Below, one piece after another: positions 17,330-28,089 of a stretch of 64,000 nucleotides of DNA. The stretch covers positions 186,001-250,000 of the forward strand of contig NZ_UUON01000051.1 of NCBI RefSeq assembly GCF_900590885.1, read 5' to 3'. This stretch comes from Pseudomonas viridiflava (lineage in GTDB: Bacteria > Pseudomonadota > Gammaproteobacteria > Pseudomonadales > Pseudomonadaceae). The position numbers and the translations under genes were made by a program. Under the pieces are notes generated by a model. That model searched no databases and was not told where the DNA came from. It was given only the letters and a program-made list of their open reading frames with translations. Numbering within the stretch: position 1 is the stretch's first letter; each line of letters opens with the position of its first letter.

Positions 17330-18067
17330 ATGTCACTTTTAAAAATCGCTTCTGTGGCCTGCATCGCCCTGACCCTCAGCGCCTGCCAAAGCCTGTTCCA
17401 ACCCAGTTGGCGCACGCCGCTGGAAGCCACCCGCGACACCACCGAACAAACCCGGCCGGGCTGCGCCAGCGCCGATTGCGCGCTGGTGAATATCGACACC
17501 GTGCACTTCGCCAAGGAACCCAAGCTGGATGCCTTGATCGAACAGCGCCTGCTCGAAATGAGCGGCGCCAACCCGCTGCCGACCAGCCTTGCGACCTATC
17601 GCGAGCAATTCCTGCAGACCGCGGCGCCGAACAACAGCATGTATCTACAGGCCAAGGTACGCGAGCAGCATGACGGCTTGGTGATCATCGAACTGTCCAG
17701 CTACCTGGACCAGGGCGCCACCCACGGCGAGCCGGGCCGCGCGTTCATCAACTATTCGCGCCGGCAGCAAAAGGCCCTGTCGCTGACCGACATGCTGCTG
17801 CCCGGCAAGGAAGAGGCCTTCTGGAAGGCCGCCCAGGTTGCGCACAACAGCTGGCTGATCAGTACGCGCCTGAGCCTGGAGCCGGAGTTCGTGAAAACCT
17901 ACCCCTTCCAGAAAACCCCGAACGTGGCACTGACCTACGGCGGCGTGATCCTCAAGTACCCCACCACCACCATCGCGCCGTATGCCTTGGGCCACGTCGA
18001 GTTGCAGATTCCCTATTCGCGTCTGGACGGCATCCTCAAGCCTGAGCTGGTGCCTGTGCGCCACTGA
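17330..18067 (+). CDS. DUF3298/DUF4163-type lipoprotein
   Basis: A 245-residue predicted lipoprotein: signal peptide with lipobox LSAC (Cys19). The mature part resembles the RsiV-like DUF3298 fold: an N-terminal DUF4163-like half with NIDTVHFAKEPKLDALIEQR and a C-terminal half with ALSLTDMLLPGKEEAFWKAA and LKYPTTTIAPYALGHVELQIPY. The function is not known; the fold is shared with the sigma-V anti-sigma factor but no regulator is adjacent. The PAO1 neighbour by position is PA4972. The last 32 bases overlap the 3' end of convergent cytX. Confidence 0.78.
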   Translation: MSLLKIASVACIALTLSACQSLFQPSWRTPLEATRDTTEQTRPGCASADCALVNIDTVHFAKEPKLDALIEQRLLEMSGANPLPTSLATYREQFLQTAAPNNSMYLQAKVREQHDGLVIIELSSYLDQGATHGEPGRAFINYSRRQQKALSLTDMLLPGKEEAFWKAAQVAHNSWLISTRLSLEPEFVKTYPFQKTPNVALTYGGVILKYPTTTIAPYALGHVELQIPYSRLDGILKPELVPVRH

Positions 18068-19325
18068 AGGCCCGACCCAGGATGAACTGCAACAGCCCTG
18101 CCAGCACCAGTGCCGGCAGGGTCGCGCCGATATCCGGGTACAGGTTGGCCAGCAAGTGGTAAGTCCCGATGCCACCCAGCCAGGCCAATAGCGCCGTCCA
18201 ACGCAGGCTGGCGACCACGCCCTGGCCTCGGCGACGCAGGATGAAGTGGTCCACCAGCACCACACCGAACAGCGGCGCAAACACCGAGCCAATCAGCAAC
18301 AGGAAGTTCTGGTATTGCGCCAGGGGTGCAAAACACGCGATCAACGTGCAGACCACGCCAATGGCCAACGCCAGGTGCTCAACCTTCACGCGCAACAGCA
18401 TGCCGCTGGACACCGCCGCCGAATGGATGTCGGCAAAGGCGTTTTCCGACTCGTCCAACAGGATCAGCAGCAGCGGAATCCCCAGGCCCGCCCCGGCCAA
18501 CGCCAGCAACAGCGCATTCACTTCACCGCTCGGCGCAAACGCCAGGGTGTAGGCGACGCCCAGGCTCATCAGCCAGAAATTACCGATAAAAAAGCCCAGC
18601 GCGGTGCCGCCGAACACGCTTTTGGCGCGCTTGCCGAAACGTGAGTAATCGGCGATCAGCGGCAGCCACGACAGTGGCATGGCAATAGCAATGTCAAAAC
18701 CCACCGCAAACGGCATCGAGCCGTCACCGGCCTGGGCCCAGAGGGCGGCGAGGTCGGCCTTGGCGAACAGGTTCCAGGTCAGCCACAGGCAAGCGGCGAG
18801 CAGCAGCCAGATGCCCCATTTGCGCAGGATCTGCCGCACGAAAGTCAGCGGGCCGCTGACCGCCAACAGGGTCGCCAGACCGCCGAAAAACAGGGTCCAC
18901 AGCAATGGGCTGGCCAACAGGCTGCCGTCGCTGAACGCTCGCGTGCCCAACAGGCTGGCGGCATCGCGCATCACAATGATTTCGAACGAGCCCCAGCCGA
19001 TCAGCTGCAGCAGGTTCAGCAACGCCGGCAGGCTCGCGCCTTTGGCACCAAGGCTGAGCTTGAGGGCGGCCATGGCGGACAGGCCGGTGTCGCTGCCGAT
19101 CACGCCGACGGCGGCCAGCAGCAGCACGCCCACCAGGGTGCCGAGGAAAATTGCCAGCAGCGAGCCGGACAGGCCCAGGCCCGGCGCCAGGAGGGCTCCG
19201 GTTTGCAGGACCATCAGGCCGATGCCGAGGGAGAACCATAGGGAGAACAGGTCGCGGGCGCCGAAGACTCTTTTGTCAGCGGGCACCTTGATGTCGGGGG
19301 AATAGGTGCTGGGTTGGATGTTCAA
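18036..19325 (-). CDS. cytX: Hydroxymethylpyrimidine transporter CytX
   Basis: A 429-residue NCS1-family (cytosine permease-like) inner-membrane transporter with about twelve hydrophobic segments. The N-terminal cytoplasmic part ends in GARDLFSLWFSLGIGLMVLQTGALL. CytX is the NCS1 member repeatedly linked to thiamin genes and thought to import the HMP pyrimidine. It lies 147 bases downstream of thiC on the same strand, so it may share the TPP riboswitch control; a REPIN occupies the gap. The start appears to be TTG at 19325 (LNIQPSTYSPD); no in-frame ATG fits before the first helix. The 3' end overlaps the convergent DUF3298 gene by 32 bases. Confidence 0.88.
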   Translation of the reverse strand: MNIQPSTYSPDIKVPADKRVFGARDLFSLWFSLGIGLMVLQTGALLAPGLGLSGSLLAIFLGTLVGVLLLAAVGVIGSDTGLSAMAALKLSLGAKGASLPALLNLLQLIGWGSFEIIVMRDAASLLGTRAFSDGSLLASPLLWTLFFGGLATLLAVSGPLTFVRQILRKWGIWLLLAACLWLTWNLFAKADLAALWAQAGDGSMPFAVGFDIAIAMPLSWLPLIADYSRFGKRAKSVFGGTALGFFIGNFWLMSLGVAYTLAFAPSGEVNALLLALAGAGLGIPLLLILLDESENAFADIHSAAVSSGMLLRVKVEHLALAIGVVCTLIACFAPLAQYQNFLLLIGSVFAPLFGVVLVDHFILRRRGQGVVASLRWTALLAWLGGIGTYHLLANLYPDIGATLPALVLAGLLQFILGRAFSGAQAPAQA

Positions 19326-19365
19326 GGGTGGTATCTCTGAGGGGCATTTTGTTGTTTAGGTGATT

Positions 19366-19445
19366 GCTATCGGGGGCAAGCCCCCTCCCACATTTTGAAT
19401 TGTGAACACTTTCAAAACTGTGGGATGGGGCTTGCCCCCGATGAG
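19366..19445. repeat. REPIN between thiC and cytX
   Basis: Unit one reads ATCGGGGGCAAGCCCCCTCC to CACATTTTG (19366-19397) and unit two ACTGTGGGATGGGGCTTGCC to CGATGAG (19417-19445). The units face the opposite way to those at 8059 and 23264 (GAT ends outside, TGTGGG ends inside). It lies between two genes of one likely operon, where REP hairpins can shield upstream mRNA from 3' decay or reduce downstream expression. Confidence 0.85.
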
Positions 19446-19472
19446 GCCCTTACAGGCATCTACAATCCGGGA

Positions 19473-21362
<1,890 letters not shown>

Positions 21363-21521
21363 CACGGGCTCCAACTTATCCAGGCGGTGGATTGTTGTCG
21401 GAGCGAACCTGAGACGGATGGACGCACTGAAACCAGTGCTGTGCTTGGCGCACGGGCTGTTCGATTGTCGAACAACATCCCGGACGAAGCACAAGAGGAC
21501 TCGCCGGGTGACGAGAAATCT

Positions 21522-21606
21522 TGTTCCCTACGCAGGCGCTAACCTGATCAGGTTCAACGGGATCCGGTATTTACCGATCTCAGCCTTCCAACAAGGCACC
21601 CCGACA
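21522..21606 (-). promoter_or_regulatory. TPP riboswitch (THI element) of thiC
   Basis: On the minus strand the leader has the THI-box landmarks in order: GGGGTGCC near 21600, GGCTGAGATCGG, a short P3 region, then ACCTGATCAGGTTAGCGCC and GTAGGGAACAA. These are the conserved pyrimidine- and pyrophosphate-sensing parts of the TPP aptamer. It would repress thiC, and probably cytX, when thiamin pyrophosphate is plentiful. The expression platform is not obvious; about 160 bases separate aptamer and start codon, and bases 21480-21515 contain a CCCGG/CCGGG stem that could take part. The gap 21363-21809 otherwise holds only the thiC leader, this aptamer, and the thiC and tolC promoter regions, which I cannot place exactly. 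Confidence 0.95.
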
Positions 21607-21809
21607 AGAACGCGGCCAGTCTAGACCAAGCCGCGGGCAAATTGCCAATAGCGGAGCATTCAGCGTGATGAATGGCGTGATTGCGGGATTGTTGCGCCGT
21701 GTCACCGCCACTACACTCGATTGCCGCCACAGTGCTTGACGCCGGGATTGGCCAGCCTTAGCCTTGGGCGCTAAATTATCACCATAATATTTAATCTAGG
21801 GATCGCCTC

Positions 21810-23249
21810 ATGCTGCGCAAACTCTCACTGGCGCTCGCCGTGTCTTGTGCGACCAACGGAATGGTCTGGGCAGCTGAAGCGCCCTTGTCCGCAAAAACCG
21901 ACCTGGTCAGCGTCTACCAGGAAGCGGTGGACAACAACGCCGACCTGGCCGCCGCCCGCGCCCAATACGGCGCGCAAAAAGAAGTGGTGCCCCAGGCGCG
22001 CGCAGGCTTGCTGCCAAACCTGTCGGGTGGCGCGGATATCAACAATGTGCGCACCCAGATCGACACGCCCGCCGCCACCGCCAACCGCGATGCGCATTCC
22101 TGGCGCGCGACCCTGAGCCAGCCGCTGTTCCGCGCCGACCGCTGGTTCCAGCTGCAAGCGGCCGAGGCCACCAATGAGCAGGCCGCGCTGCAATTGTCGG
22201 CCACCGAACAGAACCTGATCCTGCAAAGCGCCGAAAGCTACTTCGCCGTGCTGCGCGCCCAGGACAACCTGGCCTCGACCAAGGCCGAAGAAAACGCCTT
22301 CAAGCGCCAGCTGGACCAATCCAACGAACGCTTCGACGTCGGCCTGTCGGACAAGACCGACGTGCTGCAATCCCAGGCCAGCTACGACACCGCGCGGGCC
22401 AACCGGATCCTGGCCCAGCGCCAGGTCGACGACGCCTTTGAAGCGCTGATCACCCTGACCAACCGCCAGTACAACTCGATCCAGGGCATTGTGCACACGT
22501 TGCCGGTGCTGCCACCGCTGCCGAATGATGCCAAGGCCTGGGTCGAGACGGCCGGCCGCCAGAACCTCAACCTGCTCGCCAGCAACTACGCCGTGACCGC
22601 CGCCGAAGAAACCCTCAAGCAACGCAAGGCCGGGCATGCGCCGACCCTGGACGCCGTGGCGCAGTATGAAAAAGGTGACAACGACGCGCTGGGCTTCAGC
22701 AACCCGAATGCCTTCGGCACGCCGTATCGCGGTGATGTGGAGCAACGCACCATCGGCCTGCGCCTGAATATCCCCATCTACAGCGGCGGGCTGACCAGCT
22801 CGCAGGTGCGTGAGTCCTATTCGCGCCTGGGCCAGACCGAGCAACAGCGCGAGGGCCTGCGTCGCCAGGTGGTGGAAAACACCCGCAACCTGCACCGCGC
22901 GGTGAACACCGACGTGGAGCAGGTGCAGGCGCGCCGCCAGTCGATCATCTCCAACCAGAGCGCGGTGGAAGCCACGGAAATCGGTTACCAGGTGGGCACG
23001 CGCAACATCGTCGATGTGCTGGATTCACAGCGCCAGCTCTATGCGTCGGTGCGCAACTACAACAACAGCCGCTACGACTACATCCTCGACAACCTGCGCC
23101 TGAAGCAGGCGGCGGGTACGTTGAACCCAGGGGATCTGCAGGACCTGGCGCGGTATCTCAAGGCGGACTACAACCCGGACCGCGACTTCCTGCCGCCGGA
23201 CCTGGCCAAGGCTGCGGCGGAGCAGCTCAAGGCCCGCCCAGGTTACTGA
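21810..23249 (+). CDS. TolC-family outer-membrane channel protein
   Basis: A 479-residue outer-membrane efflux protein. A signal peptide covers about residues 1-22 (cleavage near VWAAEAP). The two OEP repeats are visible: the first with SVYQEAVDNNADLAAARAQY and LSQPLFRADRWFQLQAAEA, the second with IPIYSGGLTSSQVRESYS and YQVGTRNIVDVLDSQRQLY. The latter is the strong TolC signature. No periplasmic adaptor or inner-membrane pump is adjacent, so it probably serves a pump or type I exporter encoded elsewhere, as E. coli TolC does. By position it matches PA4974. Confidence 0.93.
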   Translation: MLRKLSLALAVSCATNGMVWAAEAPLSAKTDLVSVYQEAVDNNADLAAARAQYGAQKEVVPQARAGLLPNLSGGADINNVRTQIDTPAATANRDAHSWRATLSQPLFRADRWFQLQAAEATNEQAALQLSATEQNLILQSAESYFAVLRAQDNLASTKAEENAFKRQLDQSNERFDVGLSDKTDVLQSQASYDTARANRILAQRQVDDAFEALITLTNRQYNSIQGIVHTLPVLPPLPNDAKAWVETAGRQNLNLLASNYAVTAAEETLKQRKAGHAPTLDAVAQYEKGDNDALGFSNPNAFGTPYRGDVEQRTIGLRLNIPIYSGGLTSSQVRESYSRLGQTEQQREGLRRQVVENTRNLHRAVNTDVEQVQARRQSIISNQSAVEATEIGYQVGTRNIVDVLDSQRQLYASVRNYNNSRYDYILDNLRLKQAAGTLNPGDLQDLARYLKADYNPDRDFLPPDLAKAAAEQLKARPGY

Positions 23250-23263
23250 TTCAACATAGATCC

Positions 23264-23375
23264 AAATGTGGGAGGGGCGGTGCGACGATTCGACTTGCCC
23301 CCGATGGCAATGTGTCAGTCACCCTATGTATTGACTGATCCACTGCTATCGGGGACAAGCCCCCTCCCACATTTT
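23264..23375. repeat. REPIN with an enlarged first hairpin loop
   Basis: The first unit starts AAATGTGGGAGGGGCGG and ends CTTGCCCCCGATGGC, but its loop carries about 14 extra bases (GTGCGACGATTCGA) not seen in other copies. The second unit (23345-23375) is GCTATCGGGGACAAGCCCCC followed by TCCCACATTTT. The pair lies between the convergent ends of the TolC-family gene and waaA. Confidence 0.8.
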
Positions 23376-23387
23376 ATCGGTGCTGTG

Positions 23388-24662
23388 TCAGTTGATCAGT
23401 CGCCCAAGACCGTCCAGCAAACGCTTCAACGCGCCCTGATTGGCCTGCATCACCTTAAGCCCCGCCTCGGCCATCTTCCGCGCATCCCGCGGCAACTCGA
23501 ACAACTGCCGCACCGCCTCGGCCAACCCTTGCGCGTCATCCACCTCACGCAACGCCCCGGCATCACGCATCATCGCGGTGATTTCGAGGAAGTTGAACAC
23601 GTGCGGGCCCATGATCACCGGTTTTGCCAGCGCCGCCGGCTCCAGCGGGTTATGCCCCCCGGTGGCGACCAGGCTGCCGCCGACAAAGGCGCTGTCGGCC
23701 AGGGCATACAGAAACAGCAACTCGCCCATGGTATCGCCGAGCAGCACGGAGGTTTGCGCGGTGACGGGCTCGCCGCTGGAACGGCGCACCGTGGCAAAAC
23801 CTTGCTGCCCGCACAGTTCGAACATCGGGCCAAAGCGCTCTTGATGGCGCGGCACCAGAATCAGCAATGCATTGGGGTAGCTTTCGAGCAATTGGCGATG
23901 GGCCGCGAGCACCACTTCATCTTCGCCTTCATGGGTGCTGGCGGCGATCCACACCGGGCGCTCGCTGGCACCCCATTGTTCGCGCAGGGCGGCGGCGCGG
24001 GCCGGCAGCTCGGGGTCGATGGTCAGGTCGAACTTGATCGAGCCGGTGACCTCGACGGTCTGCGGCCGCGCGCCGAGGCTGCGGAAGCGCTGGGCTTCGG
24101 TTTCGGTTTGCACGGCGAACAGGCTCATTTGCGCCAGCATCGGTGCGGTCAGCTTGGCAAATTTTGCATAACCCTTGGCCGAGCGCGCCGACAGCCGCGC
24201 GTTGGCCAGCGCCACCGGAATCCCGCGCTGGGCGCAGGCGTGGATATGGTTGGGCCACAGCTCGGTTTCCATGATCACGGCCAGCTTGGGCTGCACGCGA
24301 TCAAGAAAACGCTTGGCCGCGCAAGGCAAGTCATACGGCAGGTAGCAGTGCTGAATGCGCGGCTCATTGGCGAACAATGCCTGGATGCGCTCGGAGCCGG
24401 TCGGCGTCATGCACGTCACCGTGATTGGCAACGTCGGATAACGCGCCAGCAGCCCGCGAACCATCGGCGCGGCGGCAATGCTCTCGCCCACCGACACCGC
24501 GTGCACCCAGATCCCGCCCGGTTGCATCACCGGCAAGCCATAGGAAAACCGCTCGCCGACGCGCTTGGCGTAAGCCGGCGCCTTGCGCGCGCGCAGCCAC
24601 AGACGTAAGGCCACCAACGGCAGCGCCAGGTAAAACAGACAGCTATAGAGAGTTCTATTCAT
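23388..24662 (-). CDS. waaA: 3-deoxy-D-manno-octulosonic acid transferase WaaA
   Basis: Adds Kdo to lipid IVA at the inner face of the inner membrane. The 424-residue GT30 protein has an N-terminal membrane anchor (YSCLFYLALPLVALRLWLRA), then IWVHAVSVGES with Glu60 as the catalytic base position, and ETELWPNHIHACAQRGIPV. The C-terminal nucleotide-sugar half contains the FVGGSLVATGGHNPLEPAAL motif that binds CMP-Kdo. The PAO1 counterpart by order is PA4988. It is the first of the lipopolysaccharide genes in this window and is separate from the main core clusters by about 5 kb. Confidence 0.96.
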   Translation of the reverse strand: MNRTLYSCLFYLALPLVALRLWLRARKAPAYAKRVGERFSYGLPVMQPGGIWVHAVSVGESIAAAPMVRGLLARYPTLPITVTCMTPTGSERIQALFANEPRIQHCYLPYDLPCAAKRFLDRVQPKLAVIMETELWPNHIHACAQRGIPVALANARLSARSAKGYAKFAKLTAPMLAQMSLFAVQTETEAQRFRSLGARPQTVEVTGSIKFDLTIDPELPARAAALREQWGASERPVWIAASTHEGEDEVVLAAHRQLLESYPNALLILVPRHQERFGPMFELCGQQGFATVRRSSGEPVTAQTSVLLGDTMGELLFLYALADSAFVGGSLVATGGHNPLEPAALAKPVIMGPHVFNFLEITAMMRDAGALREVDDAQGLAEAVRQLFELPRDARKMAEAGLKVMQANQGALKRLLDGLGRLIN

Positions 24663-24685
24663 GGCGGCGGAGTTTATCGGCTTTT

Positions 24686-25570
24686 TCAGTCAATGGCCCG
24701 CAGGCACTCGGCAAAACGTTCGGTGAGGAAGCGCGCGGCGGGCCCCAGGTGTTCGTCGCGGCGCCACACCAGCTCCACCACCAGGGCCGGCGGGGTCCAT
24801 TCGCTGTCCAGCTCGACCATTTGTTGCTGGTAGGCCGGGTATTGCACGATATGCCGGGGCAGCCACGCCCAGCCCAGGCCGCTCATCAGCCATTCGGCCA
24901 ACACGTAGAAACTGTCGGCGCGCCACACCAGCGGGCTGGCGGCTTCGCTGCCGGGGTAGACGCTGGTCTGGGTCGACATCAACAGCTGGCGAAACTGCGC
25001 CAGGCGCTGGCAGGTCACGTATTTGTCCTGGGCCAGCGGGTGGTTGACGCCGCACACCGTGACCATTTCCACGCTGCCCACCACGCGCCGCTCCAGGGCC
25101 TCGGGGATCTGGTCGTGATAGAACAACAGGCCCAGGTCAGCCTTGCGCTCCACCAACTTGCGCGCCACATCGCCCTGGGCGGCACTGGACAGTTGCACTT
25201 CGAGCAGCGGGTACTGCAACGCCAGCGCTTCGAGGCTGTCGAGCACCGGCTGGAACAACATGGCTTCATCCTGCGCCAGGCGCAGGCAGGCCTCTTCACC
25301 CCGGGTCAGGGAAAGCGCGCGCCCGTTGAGACGCTCGCACTGGCGCAGCACTTCGCGGGCTTCCTCCAGCAGCACCGCGCCGGCCTCAGTGAGGCTGGGC
25401 TGACGACCACTGCGACGCTCGAACAGGCTCACGCCAAGGTCTGCTTCCAGCAAGGCAATTCCGTTGCTGACCGCCGACTGCGCCTTGCGCTGCCCGCGCG
25501 CCACCGCCGAAAAGGAACGCTGCTCGGCGACTTCGACAAACAGGCGCATTTGCTCAAGATTCCACTGCAT
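24686..25570 (-). CDS. LysR-family transcriptional regulator
   Basis: A 294-residue LysR-type regulator. The N-terminal winged helix is clear: LEQMRLFVEVAEQRSFSAVA, then KAQSAVSNGIALLEADLGVSLF and LTEAGAVLLEEA. The C-terminal effector domain follows from about residue 90. The ATG at 25570 (MQWNLEQMR) is better than the TTG two codons upstream. It is divergent from the SMR efflux gene, with about 100 bases between them, so it may control that gene; LysR proteins often regulate the divergent neighbour. The effector is unknown. Confidence 0.9.
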   Translation of the reverse strand: MQWNLEQMRLFVEVAEQRSFSAVARGQRKAQSAVSNGIALLEADLGVSLFERRSGRQPSLTEAGAVLLEEAREVLRQCERLNGRALSLTRGEEACLRLAQDEAMLFQPVLDSLEALALQYPLLEVQLSSAAQGDVARKLVERKADLGLLFYHDQIPEALERRVVGSVEMVTVCGVNHPLAQDKYVTCQRLAQFRQLLMSTQTSVYPGSEAASPLVWRADSFYVLAEWLMSGLGWAWLPRHIVQYPAYQQQMVELDSEWTPPALVVELVWRRDEHLGPAARFLTERFAECLRAID

Positions 25571-25672
25571 GGCCAACCCATCTTCTATTCGGATAGGTAA
25601 TGACTTTACCCCATCTGGTAACCCTCTAAAATGCCGACCTTATCAAGCGTGCTGCACTTCGAGGATTGACCC

Positions 25673-26008
25673 ATGAACCCTGCCTACTACTACCTGGCCA
25701 TCGCCATCTGCTCGGAAGTGATCGCCACCGTTTCCATGAAAGCCATCAAGGGCTGGAGCACGCCGATCCCTTTGCTGCTGGTGATCGTCGGCTACGGCGT
25801 GGCCTTCTGGATGCTGACCCTGGTGGTGCGCACCGTGCCGGTGGGCGTGGCGTATGCCGTGTGGGCCGGGATGGGCATCGTGATGGTCAGCATCGCGGCG
25901 CTGTTTATCTACGGGCAGAAACTCGATGTGCCGGCGATGCTGGGCATGGGCCTGATTGTGCTTGGGGTTGTGGTGATTCAGCTGTTCTCGAAAACCGCCG
26001 GGCACTGA
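25673..26008 (+). CDS. SMR-family small multidrug efflux protein
   Basis: A 111-residue four-helix inner-membrane proton/drug antiporter of the EmrE/Qac type. The essential glutamate in helix 1 is Glu15 (ICSEVIATVSMK; Glu14 in EmrE). The helix 2-3 motif PVGVAYAVWAGMGIV matches the drug-exporting Qac subgroup, with the conserved Gly-Ile-Val at the dimer interface, rather than the guanidinium-exporting Gdx subgroup. The start follows GAGGA. It is divergent from a LysR regulator. Export of quaternary cations is likely from family; the actual substrate is not shown by sequence. Confidence 0.93.
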   Translation: MNPAYYYLAIAICSEVIATVSMKAIKGWSTPIPLLLVIVGYGVAFWMLTLVVRTVPVGVAYAVWAGMGIVMVSIAALFIYGQKLDVPAMLGMGLIVLGVVVIQLFSKTAGH

Positions 26009-26063
26009 CCGCTACTCAACAGCCTGTATACTGCGCCTCTTGTCTTGAACACTGAGGTCGCCG

Positions 26064-27239
26064 ATGCCATCCGTTATTTCCACCGACGTTGTGATTGTCG
26101 GCGCCGGGGTTGCCGGCCTCTGGCTGAATGCGCGCCTGCGCCGCCAGGGGTTTTCCACGGTGGTGGTGGAAAGCGCCACCTTGGGCGGCGGGCAAAGCGT
26201 GAAGTCCCAGGGGATCATTCACGGCGGCGCGAAATACGCCCTGCATGGCGCCCTCACCGGCGCCTCCGAAGCGATTGCCGACATGCCGCGCCGCTGGCGC
26301 GAGGCCCTGGCCGGCAGCGGTGAGCTGGACCTGTCCGGCGTGCGCCTGCTCTCCGAAGCGCATTACCTGTGGTCCCCGGGCACCCTCGCCGGCAACCTCA
26401 CCAGCTTCTTCGCCAGCAAGGCCGTGCGCGGCCGCGTCGACCAGGTCAAGGGCGACGACCTGCCGCCCGCCCTGCAAGACCGCCGCTTCAAGGGCAAGGT
26501 CTATCGCCTGGCCGAACTGGTCATCGACGTGCCGAGCCTGATCGAACGCCTGGCGCAGCTGGCCGGGGATGGCCTGCTTGCCGGCCAGCACATCGAACCG
26601 CTGCTCGACGGCGACAGCCTGGTGGGCCTGAAGGTCGATGGCCGCGAGATCCGCGCCCAGCGCATCGTACTGAGTGCCGGCGGCGGCACTGCCGAGCTGT
26701 TGGCCGCCCTGGGCCTGAGCCAGCCGGCCATGCAAACCCGCCCGCTGCACATGATCATCGCCAAGGGCCCTGGCCTCAAGCCGCTGTACGCCCACTGCCT
26801 GGGCGGCGGCACCAAGCCGCGCATCACCGTAACCACCCACCCGGCGGCCGATGGCAACTGGGTGTGGTACATGGGCGGCGACATCGCCGAGGCCGACGGC
26901 GTGGCGCGTACGCCTGAAGAACAGATCGCCACCGCGCAGAAAGAGCTGGCGCAGTTGCTGCCGTGGATCGACATGAGCCAGACCCGCTGGGCCACCTTGC
27001 GCGTCGACCGCGCCGAGCCGCTGCAATCGGGCCTGAGCCGGCCCGACAACGCCTTCCTCGCCGAGCAGGGCAACCTGCTGGTGGGCTGGCCGACCAAGCT
27101 GGCCCTGGCGCCGGACTTCGCCGACCGAGTGATCAGCAGCCTGCAACGCGACGGCATCCGCCCAACGGCCGGCGAGCCCCTGCCCGACCTGCCAAAACCC
27201 GCCATCGGCCAACCTGCCTGGGAGCAACTGTTGCCATGA
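26064..27239 (+). CDS. FAD-dependent oxidoreductase (DAO-like)
   Basis: A 391-residue flavoprotein of the D-amino-acid/glycine oxidase superfamily. The N-terminal dinucleotide fold is VVIVGAGVAGLWLNARLRRQ with the trailing acidic residue in VVVES. The flavin-binding SQGIIHGGAKYAL follows. A substrate domain occupies the middle and the C-terminal FAD contact is near NLLVGWPTKLALAPDFADRV. I cannot name the substrate. Its stop overlaps the start of the aldo/keto reductase gene by four bases (ATGA), implying a joint pathway; the PAO1 pair at this position is PA4991/PA4992. Confidence 0.85.
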   Translation: MPSVISTDVVIVGAGVAGLWLNARLRRQGFSTVVVESATLGGGQSVKSQGIIHGGAKYALHGALTGASEAIADMPRRWREALAGSGELDLSGVRLLSEAHYLWSPGTLAGNLTSFFASKAVRGRVDQVKGDDLPPALQDRRFKGKVYRLAELVIDVPSLIERLAQLAGDGLLAGQHIEPLLDGDSLVGLKVDGREIRAQRIVLSAGGGTAELLAALGLSQPAMQTRPLHMIIAKGPGLKPLYAHCLGGGTKPRITVTTHPAADGNWVWYMGGDIAEADGVARTPEEQIATAQKELAQLLPWIDMSQTRWATLRVDRAEPLQSGLSRPDNAFLAEQGNLLVGWPTKLALAPDFADRVISSLQRDGIRPTAGEPLPDLPKPAIGQPAWEQLLP

Positions 27240-28048
27240 GCCTGCCTACCCTGCACGACCTGCATCGCCCACTGGGCAGCACCGGCCTGCTGGTGTCGCC
27301 GCTGGGCCTGGGCACCGTAAAGCTCGGCCGCGACCAGGGGGTGAAGTACCCTAACGGCTTCACGATCCCGGACGATGACGCCGCACGCATGCTGCTGCGC
27401 CAGGCCCGCCAGCTGGGGATCAACCTGATCGACACCGCGCCGGCTTATGGCATGAGCGAGGAACGCCTGGGGCCGCTGCTGCGTGACCAGCGCAAGGACT
27501 GGGTGATTGTCAGCAAGGTCGGTGAAGAGTTCGAAAACGGCGTGTCCAGTCACGATTTCAGCGCGGCCCATACGCGGATGTCCATCGAGCGCAGCTTGAA
27601 ACGCCTTGAAACTGATTTTATCGACCTGGTGCTGGTGCACTCCGACGGCAATGACCTGCATATCCTCAATGACTGCGAGGTCTACCAGACCCTGGCCGAG
27701 CTGAAACGCGAAGGCAAGATTCGCGGTTTCGGCTTCTCCGGCAAAACCGTCGAGGGCGGCGTGAAGGCTCTGGAACAAGGTGATTGCGCGATGGTCACCT
27801 ACAATCTGAACGAACAGGCCGAAAAAGCCGTCATTGATTACGCGGCCGCCCATGGCAAGGGCATCCTGGTGAAAAAGGCCCTGGCCAGCGGCCATGTGTG
27901 CCTGGAGCCTGGAATGGATCCAATTCGCGCCAGTTTCATGTTGTTGTTTGCGCAAACGGGCGTCGCCAGTGCTATTGTCGGGACCATTAATCCGTTGCAC
28001 CTGGCCCATAACGTGGCGACCGCTGCCCAAGTCATTCGTCAACTCTGA
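27236..28048 (+). CDS. Aldo/keto reductase
   Basis: A 270-residue NADP-linked TIM-barrel reductase. The catalytic tetrad is Asp in NLIDTAPAYG, Tyr in the same motif (AYGMSEERLG), Lys in VIVSKVG and His in VLVHSDG. The barrel ends with GTINPLHLAHN. The ATG at 27236 overlaps the stop of the flavoprotein gene; the frame is open well upstream but inside that gene. No substrate can be assigned; the coupling suggests that it reduces a product of, or supplies a substrate to, the flavoprotein. Confidence 0.9.
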   Translation: MSLPTLHDLHRPLGSTGLLVSPLGLGTVKLGRDQGVKYPNGFTIPDDDAARMLLRQARQLGINLIDTAPAYGMSEERLGPLLRDQRKDWVIVSKVGEEFENGVSSHDFSAAHTRMSIERSLKRLETDFIDLVLVHSDGNDLHILNDCEVYQTLAELKREGKIRGFGFSGKTVEGGVKALEQGDCAMVTYNLNEQAEKAVIDYAAAHGKGILVKKALASGHVCLEPGMDPIRASFMLLFAQTGVASAIVGTINPLHLAHNVATAAQVIRQL

Positions 28049-28089
28049 TGCCGCCGACGCGGCCGACCCCGTCGCAGAAAGGAGCCGAC

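Noticed and set aside
25577..25672. Guanidine riboswitch before the SMR gene
   Set aside because: The gap is under 100 bases, shows no ACGR-type guanidine motif that I can recognise, and the pump has Qac-type rather than Gdx-type motifs.
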